Assembly (NCBI GenBank): GCA_015067725.1
Contig: SVLX01000003.1
Span: 28,363 to 92,362, forward strand
Reading direction: 5' to 3'
DNA: 64,000 nucleotides
DNA from: Oscillospiraceae bacterium
GTDB taxonomy: Bacteria; Bacillota; Clostridia; Oscillospirales; Oscillospiraceae
Made by a program: the position numbers and the translations under genes. Of this stretch, positions 37,001 to 44,887 are shown piece after piece; position 1 is the stretch's first letter, and the number at the start of each line of letters is the position of its first letter. Below the pieces are notes generated by a model that made no database searches, was not told the DNA's origin, and saw nothing but the letters and a program-made list of their open reading frames with translations.

Positions 37001-38116
37001 ATGAAGAAAATCATCGCACTGCTCCTGGCCATGGTTATGGTCTGCGCTCTGTTTACCGCCTGTGCTTCCAGCAACGGCGAACAGAACGACAACGGCAACA
37101 CCACCGACGGCATCGTGAAGAAGGTTGCTCTGGTCACTGACGTGGGCACCATCGACGACGAATCCTTCAACCAGGCTTGCTGGCAGGGCACCGAGGCATG
37201 GTGCAAGGCCAACAATATCGAGTACAACTACTATCAGCCCACTGAGGACTCCACTGACGCCCGCGTCCTGTCCGTGGCTCAGGCCATCAACGACGGCGCC
37301 AACGTCATCGTTATGCCCGGCTACCTGTTCGGCGCCACTGTCCTGACCGTTCAGGAACAGTACCCCGAGGTTTACTTCCTGGCTGTTGACGTCGCTGCCG
37401 GCGACCTGACTCTGGACTACACCAACTATTATGATCCCATGGCCAACGTTGCTTGCCTGACCTTCTCCGAGGAGCAGGCCGGTTACCTGGCTGGCTACGC
37501 CGCTGTTAAGGACGGCTATACCAAGCTGGGCTTCCTGGGCGGCATGGCTGTTCCCGCTGTTATCCGTTACGGCTATGGCTTCATCCAGGGCGCTGACGTT
37601 GCTGCCAAGGAGATGGGCGTGAACATCGAGATCAACTACACCTACGGTGGCCAGTTCCAGGGCTCTCCTGAGATCACCGCCAAGATGGAAGGTTGGTATC
37701 AGGGCGGCACTGAGGTCGTCTTCGCTTGCGGCGGCGGCATCTACACTTCCGCTCTGGAAGCTGCTGAGAAGAACAATGGCAAGGTCATCGGTGTCGACGT
37801 TGACCAGAGCTACCTGTCTGAGCTGTTCATCACCTCTGCCATGAAGGGTCTGCAGAACGTTACTGAGACTGTTCTGGAAGAGCTGAATACCGGCAAGTGG
37901 GGCACCTACGGCGGCAAGATCACCAACTTCGGTCTGCTGGAAGGCGAGTATGTTGGCCTGCCCACTGCTGAAGGCTCCTGGAGACTCGGCACCTTCACCG
38001 TGGAAGAGTACGAGACCATCAAGAATGGCATCAAGGATGGCACCATCGCTGTCAGCAACGACACCGCCGCTCTGCCCGCTGTCTCCGAATTCACTGTGGT
38101 CAACGAGATTGGCTAA
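37001..38116 (+). CDS. BMP-family (nucleoside-binding) ABC lipoprotein
   Basis: 371 residues. The N-terminus MKKIIALLLAMVMVCALFTA ends in a lipobox (LFTACAS) with the lipid-bearing Cys at 21. The mature part has the BMP pattern: KKVALVTDVGTIDDESFNQA, the segment DGANVIVMPGYLFG, GYLAGYAAVKDGYTKLGFLGG and AAEKNNGKVIGVDVDQS. Such proteins deliver nucleosides to BmpB/C/NupA-type ABC importers. Permease and ATPase genes are not adjacent; a strong terminator follows at once. Pairing with cdd supports nucleosides as ligand. Codon choice is like that of the ribosomal genes, so expression is probably high. Confidence 0.9.
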   Translation: MKKIIALLLAMVMVCALFTACASSNGEQNDNGNTTDGIVKKVALVTDVGTIDDESFNQACWQGTEAWCKANNIEYNYYQPTEDSTDARVLSVAQAINDGANVIVMPGYLFGATVLTVQEQYPEVYFLAVDVAAGDLTLDYTNYYDPMANVACLTFSEEQAGYLAGYAAVKDGYTKLGFLGGMAVPAVIRYGYGFIQGADVAAKEMGVNIEINYTYGGQFQGSPEITAKMEGWYQGGTEVVFACGGGIYTSALEAAEKNNGKVIGVDVDQSYLSELFITSAMKGLQNVTETVLEELNTGKWGTYGGKITNFGLLEGEYVGLPTAEGSWRLGTFTVEEYETIKNGIKDGTIAVSNDTAALPAVSEFTVVNEIG

Positions 38117-38143
38117 TTCCCCCTTTGAAATCCATTGAACTTA

Positions 38144-38171
38144 CCCCCCGGCGAAAGCCGGGGGGTTCTTT
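38144..38171 (+). terminator. terminator of the BMP lipoprotein gene
   Basis: A 9-bp stem, CCCCCCGGC with GCCGGGGGG, has the tetraloop GAAA and is followed by TTCTTT. Confidence 0.92.
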
Positions 38172-38199
38172 GCTATTTGGGGTTTAAATGGAATAAAAC

Positions 38200-38367
38200 A
38201 AGAACTGTCAGAAAGTATAGATTCTGACAGTTCTTACTTTTCTCAGATTATAGCAGATCTGGCTGGGTTTTTCAAGTCCTTTTTTTCAGAAATAGATTCA
38301 GAATATTTATAAAACTTTTCGGCTTCGTTAAGAGAAAATGACTGTCAAAATCTATACTTTTTGACAT
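38200..38367. repeat. small element with about 40-bp inverted ends
   Basis: The left end (38200-38240) reads TGTCAGAAAGTATAGATT then CTGACAGTTCTTACTTTTCTC. The right end (38327-38366) is its inverted, slightly diverged copy and ends TCTATACTTTTTGACA. Each end is itself a hairpin: a 14-bp perfect stem on the left with loop AGTATAGA, and an 8-bp stem on the right with the complementary loop TCTATACT. There is no coding capacity inside. This fits a MITE-like element or a two-site operator ahead of the secreted paralogs. The 343-nt gap 38,117-38,459 holds only this and the BMP terminator. Confidence 0.6.
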
Positions 38368-38459
38368 AATCCCACCAAATCCGCAAAATCGCATGGCAAA
38401 TCAAGGTCAAAAGATAAGTAAGACAAAGTTCTGCTGAATAAAATGAGGAGGCATGAAAT

Positions 38460-40274
38460 ATGTCGAAATTTCAGAAAGCGATAGCCCTGCTGCTGGTGGT
38501 TGCCCTCACCGCAGCCCTGTCTGTGAGCCTGACCATGGCTTACTTGCAGCACGAAGACAGCGATGTCAATGTAATGACCCTGGGCAATGTGAAGATCAAG
38601 CAAATTGAGCAGGAACGGGATGAAAAAGGCGGTCTGCAGGACTTTACGCAGGAAAAGCCCGCTTATCCCGCAGTTGGCCCCATCGAATGGGCAGAAAAAG
38701 GCGTTGATGTCAACGGCACTGAGTACAAGGTGTTCACCGATGAACTGAAGAACGTGGTGGACAAGATCATCACCGTGGAGAACACTGGCAAGTCTGATGC
38801 TTATGTCCGCACTATTATTGCCATTGAAGCACCGGACTTTGACCCCAACGACCTGATTCATGTCAACATCAACCCGGATGGCTTGACTTTTACTGCATGG
38901 ACTCCTGTTGAGGTTGGTGATGTGGATTATGTCTATGCTGTCTTTACTTACAACGCCGCATTGAAGCCGGACGAAATCTCTGCGCCCTCTCTGTTACAGG
39001 TATTCCTGGACTCCAAAGCAACAAATGAGGATGTAGCTAAGTTTGGCGATACTTGGGACATCATTGCCATTTCTCAGGCAGTTCAGACCAAGGGCTTTGC
39101 TGATGCGAAGACTGCACTGGATACCGCCTTTGGTGCTGTTGATGCAACCAATGCGGCCCAGTGGGTGCGTGAAGCACAGGAAGAAGCACAGAAAGAAAAA
39201 GAACCCGACACTTGGGACGGCACTGCTGATACCTCCTGGTACAACGACACCGACACGGAGTTTTTGATTATGACTGCCGAGCAGTTGGCAGGTTTTTCTG
39301 AGCTGGTGGACGGTGGCAACAACTTTGCGGGTAAGACCGTGAAGCTGGGCAAGAATATTGACCTCTATTATCTGGCAGACGGTACAAGTGAGCCGAAGTC
39401 TTTTGACCCCATCGGTGACAAGTCTGCTTTTGCCGGTACTCTGGATGGACAGGGCTATACCATCTCCAACCTGTATCAGAGCGGCTGGGCCTTTGGCTAT
39501 GAATGGGGCAAATATGGCTCTATCGGTCTGTTCGGCGAGCTGGAGAGTGCCACGGTAAAGAATCTGACCCTCTCCGGTGCTGAGTCCTTTGTTGAGGGTG
39601 GCGACGTTGGCGGCATTACCGGTAGCGCAACCGGTACTTGTGTTTTTGAGAACATCACCATTGAGGATTCTGTGTTTGCCACTTATAACAATGGCAACGG
39701 CGGCATTATTGGCTGGTCCGGTGCTGGCAACTACACCTTCAAGAATGTGACCATTGCTGAAAATACGGTTCTGGCTGGTCTGTGGGGTTCTTTTGACAGC
39801 TCCATTGGCGGCATTGTTGGTCAAGGGGAGCCCGGCGCAACCTACAACTTTGAAAATGTGGACATTGCTTGCCGTCTGGATGTGTACAATGACTGCACCG
39901 CTTCTTATGACTATTACAACTACCGTATGTGCGGCATGATTATCGGTCGTCTGGAAGAAACAACCACCATCGATGGCTCGAATTATCCCGACACAAGCAA
40001 GTACAACATCACTTGCAACAATGTTACCGTTACTTACGGAGATTGGATGAACTATCACTATTGCGAACCTACTCCCGGATACAATAACGGTCGCGGAATG
40101 CGTGTTGAGCCCGGCTATTCCTACGGTGGTCTGCCTGAGGATTTCGATCATTCCCAGTGCACGACTAACCACAATACATTGATTCCCTTTGACCAGATTT
40201 TTGGTGGTGCCCAGTATGGCGTTAAGGGTCTAAAGACTTATGACGGTGTGAATGTCGTCTACAACAACAAGTAA
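38460..40274 (+). CDS. SipW-type secreted protein with beta-helix repeats (first copy)
   Basis: 604 residues. The start follows AATGAGGAGGCATGAAAT. The N-terminus (KAIALLLVVALTAALSVSLT then MAYLQHEDSDVNVMTLGNV) has the form of SipW-dependent signal peptides of TasA/camelysin-type fibre proteins: a late, short hydrophobic stretch, an A-Y cut region and a downstream N-x-M-T-x-G motif. Residues to about 240 are TasA-like (KNVVDKIITVENTGKSDAYV). From about 270 the protein has beta-helix or GLUG-like turns (GTLDGQGYTISNL, GLFGELESATVKNL, VGGITGSATG, GGIIGWSG). No SLH or LPXTG anchor is present. Probably an extracellular matrix or adhesive protein. A paralog follows at once. Confidence 0.72.
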   Translation: MSKFQKAIALLLVVALTAALSVSLTMAYLQHEDSDVNVMTLGNVKIKQIEQERDEKGGLQDFTQEKPAYPAVGPIEWAEKGVDVNGTEYKVFTDELKNVVDKIITVENTGKSDAYVRTIIAIEAPDFDPNDLIHVNINPDGLTFTAWTPVEVGDVDYVYAVFTYNAALKPDEISAPSLLQVFLDSKATNEDVAKFGDTWDIIAISQAVQTKGFADAKTALDTAFGAVDATNAAQWVREAQEEAQKEKEPDTWDGTADTSWYNDTDTEFLIMTAEQLAGFSELVDGGNNFAGKTVKLGKNIDLYYLADGTSEPKSFDPIGDKSAFAGTLDGQGYTISNLYQSGWAFGYEWGKYGSIGLFGELESATVKNLTLSGAESFVEGGDVGGITGSATGTCVFENITIEDSVFATYNNGNGGIIGWSGAGNYTFKNVTIAENTVLAGLWGSFDSSIGGIVGQGEPGATYNFENVDIACRLDVYNDCTASYDYYNYRMCGMIIGRLEETTTIDGSNYPDTSKYNITCNNVTVTYGDWMNYHYCEPTPGYNNGRGMRVEPGYSYGGLPEDFDHSQCTTNHNTLIPFDQIFGGAQYGVKGLKTYDGVNVVYNNK

Positions 40275-40296
40275 TCACCCCTGATGGAAGAATTTC

Positions 40297-40327
40297 AAAG
40301 CGCCGACCCTAATCCCGTTGGCGCTTT
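40297..40327 (+). terminator. hairpin between the two secreted paralogs
   Basis: AAAGCGCC pairs with GGCGCTTT with a 15-nt loop, 22 nt after the first stop and 35 nt before the second start. The T-run is only three bases, so it is more likely a partial attenuator that lowers expression of the second copy than a full terminator. Confidence 0.5.
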
Positions 40328-40361
40328 ATCCTCAAACAACTACGGTATGGAGGTACTGGGT

Positions 40362-42329
40362 ATGTCAAAATTTAAGAAAGCGATAGCCCTGCTGCTGGTG
40401 GTTGCCCTCACCGCAGCCCTGTCTGTGAGCCTGACCATGGCTTACTTGCAGCACGACGTCAGCGATGTCAACGTAATGACCCTGGGCAATGTGCAGATTG
40501 AACAGTTGGAGCAACAGCGCAAAGTGGAAAACGGTGCGTGGGTCTCTACAGGCGAAAAAGATGAGTACGGCTATATCCCGGATGTTTTGGAAAAATTTGA
40601 GGACAACAATCCTGCTTACCCTGCGGTCTATCAGGATGGCAACGTCAAGTGGGATGACAGAAACGGTAGTCAGAACGCTTCCGGCGATGGCAGTCACCAG
40701 CAGTCCTGGGGGCAGGTGGGCGCACCCGGCTCCAACCAGCTCTTTGACGACAGCGTGAAGAATGTTGTCGATAAGTTTGTGTTCGTGAAGAACACTGGAC
40801 GCTCTGATGCGTATTACCGCACCATTATTGCCATCGAGTGCCCCGAAGGTTTGCAGGATGGTTTAATCCATGTCAATACCAATGGCCATGCTTGTTTTAC
40901 TTGGGAAGATATGGGTTATGCCACTTTTGGCGGTGTACGGTACTTCCTGAAGGTGGCTACTTACAACTATGTATTGGCACCCAACGAAGTCTCCCGCCCC
41001 TCTCTGCTGCAGGTTTATCTTGACCCTAAGACCAATAATGAGGATTGCAAGCTGTTTGGCGACGAATGGGAAATTATTGCCATTTCTCAGGCTGTTCAGA
41101 CCGAGGGCTTTGCCGATGCAGCTACTGCACTGAAAGCCGCCTTTGGTGCTGTTGATGCAACCAATGCGGCCCAGTGGGTGGATGCAGCACTGGAAGAAGC
41201 ACAGAAAGAAAAAGAACCCGACACTTGGGATGGCACTGCTGATACCTCCTGGTACAACGACACCGACACGGAGTTTGTGATCATGACTGCTGAGCAGTTG
41301 GCTGGTTTTTCTGAGCTGGTGGACGGTGGCAATACCTTCGAGGGTAAGACCGTGAAGCTGGGCAAGAATATTGACCTCTATTATCTGGCAGACGGCGCGG
41401 AAGACCCCACCTGCTTTGACCCCATCGGTTCTTATCGACATGACCAGATTTTTAAGGGCACATTTGATGGTCAGGGATATACCATCGAGAACATGAGCCA
41501 GAATACCTGGGCACTGAATACTGGTTATTACTATGGTGACCTCGGTCTGGGCCTGTTCGGTTATGTGGAAGATGCATCCATCAAGAATCTCGTTATGGAT
41601 AACGCAAGCATTTCCGGTGAGTCTGCCATCTGCGGTACGGTTGCCGCTTGCGCATATGGCGAATGCACCTTTGAGAACATCACGGTCAAGAACTCCAAAG
41701 TTGCTGACTATCAGTACTATGCCGGCGGTATCGTTGGCTGGGCTTCTGGTAACCACAAGTACATCAACTGTAATGTGGATGCATCTACTACTATTGCGGC
41801 CCAATGGGGTGACTTTGACAATTCTGTTGGTGGCGTAATTGGCGGCTGTGGTGAAAGTGCAACCATTTTGCTGAAGGATTGCAGTGTGTCTTGCCGAATT
41901 GATGCTTATAATGATGTCACTTCTTCTTATCAGTGGTATGCTTACCGCCGCTGTGGCATGCTGATTGGTAATACGGGGAAGACTGTGACCGTAGAGAATA
42001 GGACCAATGCGGCTGCACCCCAGCTCACTTGCGAAAATGTTACTGTGACTTATGACGACTGGGCCAACTACACCTACTGCGAATTTGCTGGAAAAAACTG
42101 GCCCTATGTCAGAGTACAGGCTGGTATCAGCAACTCCGCTTACTCTAACCCCCGCTATGGTCATCCCACCGATGCTAACGGCAATGAAGTGGTGGATGAT
42201 AACCATGTACACAATGATGGCGAGGACCACTTTATTGAATGTACCTTCGATCAGCTCTACGGCGGTGGTCAGGGTGTCTATGGTACCGCCACCCATGACG
42301 GCGTAACTGTCGTCTATAACAATAAATAA
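40362..42329 (+). CDS. SipW-type secreted protein with beta-helix repeats (second copy)
   Basis: 655 residues from the ATG at 40362, preceded by TATGGAGGTACTGGG; the in-frame ATG at 40284 has no ribosome site. Its first 80 or so bases are almost identical to those of the upstream copy, giving the same signal peptide. Blocks around the central AQKEKEPDTWDGTADTSWYN are also near identical, whereas the rest is clearly diverged. The N-terminal half is TasA-like with an extra insertion (residues about 60-125), and the C-terminal half has the same beta-helix turns (GTFDGQGYTIENM, GLGLFGYVEDASIKNL, AGGIVGWASG). Ends without an anchor. Likely a recent tandem duplicate with later exchange between copies. 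Confidence 0.72.
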   Translation: MSKFKKAIALLLVVALTAALSVSLTMAYLQHDVSDVNVMTLGNVQIEQLEQQRKVENGAWVSTGEKDEYGYIPDVLEKFEDNNPAYPAVYQDGNVKWDDRNGSQNASGDGSHQQSWGQVGAPGSNQLFDDSVKNVVDKFVFVKNTGRSDAYYRTIIAIECPEGLQDGLIHVNTNGHACFTWEDMGYATFGGVRYFLKVATYNYVLAPNEVSRPSLLQVYLDPKTNNEDCKLFGDEWEIIAISQAVQTEGFADAATALKAAFGAVDATNAAQWVDAALEEAQKEKEPDTWDGTADTSWYNDTDTEFVIMTAEQLAGFSELVDGGNTFEGKTVKLGKNIDLYYLADGAEDPTCFDPIGSYRHDQIFKGTFDGQGYTIENMSQNTWALNTGYYYGDLGLGLFGYVEDASIKNLVMDNASISGESAICGTVAACAYGECTFENITVKNSKVADYQYYAGGIVGWASGNHKYINCNVDASTTIAAQWGDFDNSVGGVIGGCGESATILLKDCSVSCRIDAYNDVTSSYQWYAYRRCGMLIGNTGKTVTVENRTNAAAPQLTCENVTVTYDDWANYTYCEFAGKNWPYVRVQAGISNSAYSNPRYGHPTDANGNEVVDDNHVHNDGEDHFIECTFDQLYGGGQGVYGTATHDGVTVVYNNK

Positions 42330-42358
42330 CTCCTCCACGTTTGCAGATAGATCTGCGG

Positions 42359-42390
42359 AAAGGGTCAGCTCTCCCCGGCTGGCCCTTTTC
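42359..42390 (+). terminator. terminator of the secreted paralog pair
   Basis: AAAGGGTCAGC pairs with GCTGGCCCTTT (one G-T pair), followed by TTTTC. Confidence 0.85.
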
Positions 42391-42415
42391 TCCACCTTAA
42401 AAACGCAGATACCTC

Positions 42416-42444
42416 TTGCACTTTGTCCCTTTTTGGTGTAAAAT
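42416..42444 (+). promoter_or_regulatory. sigma-A promoter of the cysteine desulfidase gene
   Basis: TTGCAC, 17 nt, TAAAAT, 51 nt before the ATG at 42495. Confidence 0.7.
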
Positions 42445-42494
42445 AAACCCAATACACCAAAACCGTCACTTTGGCGGGAGACTGGAGGATGACC

Positions 42495-43775
42495 ATGAAC
42501 GGGAAAGAACACATTTATCGGGATTATGTCCGCATCTTGAGAGAAGAACTGGTGCCTGCTATGGGTTGCACAGAGCCCATTGCCGTGGCCTATGCCGCCG
42601 CCCGGTGCAGAGACATTCTGGGTGCCATGCCGGAGCGTTGCTGCCTGACCGTAAGCGGTAACCTCATCAAAAATGTCAAGAGCGTTATCGTCCCCAATAC
42701 CGGCGGGCTCAAGGGTCTGGAGGCTTCTGTTGCCGCCGGTGTGGTGGCCGGTGATGCTGAGGCTATGCTGGAAGTGGTGGCCAAAATCACTCCGGAACAG
42801 CAACCCAAAATCAAGGAATACTTAGATACCCATGAAATCCGGGTGGAGCTGGCCAATACCGAGGAGACATTCTATCTGGATTTGCAGATGTGGGCTGGGG
42901 AGCATACTTCCCGCCTGCTGATTCTGGGCTATCATACCAATATTGTCTTTACCGAAAAGGACGGGGAGATTCTCTTCCGCTCCGGTGTCAGCAACGGCGG
43001 CGAGAGCGGCCTGACCGACAGAAGCATCCTCAATGTACAGGATATTGTCCAGTTTGCTGAGGAAGTGGATCTGGAAGAAGTCCGGGATGTGCTGGAGCGG
43101 CAGATCGCTTATAACTGCGCCATTGCGGACGAAGGTCTGCAGGGACAGTGGGGCGCGCAGGTGGGCAAGACCCTTATGCGCCTGTATGACAGCAATTCCC
43201 CGGAAATCAAGGCCAGAGCCTACGCCGCCGCCGGCAGTGATGCCAGAATGAGCGGCTGTAACCTGCCGGTGGTTATCGTCTCCGGCAGTGGCAATCAGGG
43301 CATGACCGCTTCTCTGCCTGTGGTGGTTTTCGCCCGGGAGAAGAAGGCCAGTCAGGAGGAATTGCTCCGGGCGCTGGTGGTCAGCAATCTGGTGACCATT
43401 CACCAGAAAACCGGCATCGGTCGGCTGTCCGCTTTCTGTGGTGCAGTCAGCGCCGGTTGCGGTGCGGCGGCAGGTATCGCTTTCCTGGATGGCGGCCGCT
43501 ATCGGGAGATTGCCCACACCATCGTCAATGCGCTGGCCGTGGTCTCCGGCATTACCTGTGACGGGGCAAAGCCCTCCTGCGCCGCCAAGATTGCCGCCGC
43601 CGTGGATGCGGGCATTCTGGGCTATCGGCTGTTCCAGAATGGTCAGCAGTTCTATGCCGGTGACGGTATCGTCACCAAGGGCGTGGACCACACCATTGAG
43701 AATGTGGGTCGTATGGCCAGAGTGGGTATGCGGGAAACCGACCGGGAAATCCTGAAGATTATGATTGGACAGTAA
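42495..43775 (+). CDS. L-cysteine desulfidase family protein (UPF0597/YhaM type)
   Basis: 426 residues from the ATG at 42495, which sits 6 nt after TGGAGG. The family (CyuA/YhaM and archaeal desulfidase) breaks L-cysteine to sulfide, pyruvate and ammonia using a [4Fe-4S] cluster; some members may act on other amino acids. MGCTEPIAVAYAAA carries the conserved Cys of the active site, and the later Cys residues in CGAVSAGCGAAAG and GITCDGAKPSCAAK are the expected cluster ligands. It stands alone with its own promoter and terminator. Substrate is inferred from family only. Confidence 0.85.
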   Translation: MNGKEHIYRDYVRILREELVPAMGCTEPIAVAYAAARCRDILGAMPERCCLTVSGNLIKNVKSVIVPNTGGLKGLEASVAAGVVAGDAEAMLEVVAKITPEQQPKIKEYLDTHEIRVELANTEETFYLDLQMWAGEHTSRLLILGYHTNIVFTEKDGEILFRSGVSNGGESGLTDRSILNVQDIVQFAEEVDLEEVRDVLERQIAYNCAIADEGLQGQWGAQVGKTLMRLYDSNSPEIKARAYAAAGSDARMSGCNLPVVIVSGSGNQGMTASLPVVVFAREKKASQEELLRALVVSNLVTIHQKTGIGRLSAFCGAVSAGCGAAAGIAFLDGGRYREIAHTIVNALAVVSGITCDGAKPSCAAKIAAAVDAGILGYRLFQNGQQFYAGDGIVTKGVDHTIENVGRMARVGMRETDREILKIMIGQ

Positions 43776-43803
43776 GTTCCATCATCCATAATGAAGTTAT
43801 TTT

Positions 43804-43836
43804 GCCCGCTGGGAGGATTCTCCCGGCGGGCATTTT
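43804..43836 (+). terminator. terminator of the desulfidase gene
   Basis: A 12-bp stem, GCCCGCTGGGAG with CTCCCGGCGGGC, has loop GATT and is followed by ATTTT. Confidence 0.9.
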
Positions 43837-44059
43837 CGGTATTGGCGTGCAGGAACATGGGCGGGCACATTCCCGCATATGTGGGGCAGTGCCGTTACAG
43901 ATTCGCGGCGAGTGCACTTTACAACGGGTAATCGCCCGAATCAAGGTCAATGGTAAAAGGTTGCCTTCTCAAAAAGCTGTCTCTTTGAGGGGATAACGAT
44001 GCCGTTTCAATGGGCGATTCCGGTATACTCCGGGCATAACGGAAAGCGAGGTTATGCCC

Positions 44060-44887
44060 ATGAAATCCATGACCACCAAACCCCATGCGCCATCCAAAAG
44101 AAAGAACCCGGTTTGTTGGCTCTTGCTTGCGCTGTTGCTGGTGCTGTTGCTGGTGCCCGTGACCTCCTGTAACCTGTCTGGTGCCTGCCACTCAGCGGAA
44201 ACTTGCCCCATGGAGACTGCTCGGCCCGGGGATACCACCTTCCGGGTACAGACCACCGCACCGCCACCGGACTGCACGGTTCCGCCCCATGAGGAGGATT
44301 GGCGGTTGACTTTGGTGAACCCATGGAATCCGGTGGATTTTGCCGTGGACATTCCTTTGATGCAACTGAGCAATGGGCTTTGGGTGGATGAACGCTGTTA
44401 CCCCGATTTACAGACCATGATGGACGACTGCCGGGCGGCAGGATACCGGCCGGTGATTTGCTCCGCCTACCGCTCCCAGGAGACACAGCAGGCGCTCTTT
44501 GATGCCAAGGTGAGGGAGCTTTTGCCCCGGTTTGGCTCTCTGGCTGATGCGGAGGCAGAAGCGGCCATGGTGGTCGCCCGACCGGGAACCAGCGAGCACC
44601 ATTTGGGTCTGGCGCTGGACATTGTGGATATGGGCTACCAGCTTCTGGACGAGGGGCAGGAAGATACCCCGGTACAGCAGTGGCTCATAGAGAATTCCTG
44701 GAAATATGGCTTCATCCTGCGTTATCCATTGGACAAAAGCCACCTGACCGGAATCATCTATGAGCCCTGGCACTATCGCTATGTTGGTTTGGAAGCCGCC
44801 CGGGAGATGCATGACCGGGGGCTGTGCCTGGAGGAATATTTGTCTGCAAAGCAGGACGGTACATCATGCGCAAAACCTACCGGCTAA
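44060..44887 (+). CDS. VanY/DacB-type D-Ala-D-Ala carboxypeptidase (M15), membrane or lipid anchored
   Basis: 275 residues from the ATG at 44060; an ATG at 44054 is too close to GCGAGG. An N-terminal hydrophobic segment (WLLLALLLVLLLVPVTS) ends at a Cys (TSCNLS), so it may be a lipoprotein or a single-pass anchor. The M15B catalytic motifs are complete: TSEHHLGLALDIVD (zinc His and Asp) and YEPWHYRYVG (catalytic Glu, zinc His). It would trim the stem peptide of peptidoglycan. It converges on sbcC and the two genes overlap by 11 bases at their 3' ends. It is not linked to any vancomycin resistance genes here. Confidence 0.88.
   Translation: MKSMTTKPHAPSKRKNPVCWLLLALLLVLLLVPVTSCNLSGACHSAETCPMETARPGDTTFRVQTTAPPPDCTVPPHEEDWRLTLVNPWNPVDFAVDIPLMQLSNGLWVDERCYPDLQTMMDDCRAAGYRPVICSAYRSQETQQALFDAKVRELLPRFGSLADAEAEAAMVVARPGTSEHHLGLALDIVDMGYQLLDEGQEDTPVQQWLIENSWKYGFILRYPLDKSHLTGIIYEPWHYRYVGLEAAREMHDRGLCLEEYLSAKQDGTSCAKPTG

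Noticed and set aside
44060..44887. Vancomycin-resistance function for the VanY-like gene
   Set aside because: No vanH, vanA, vanX or VanRS-type genes are near; M15 carboxypeptidases are common in peptidoglycan turnover.
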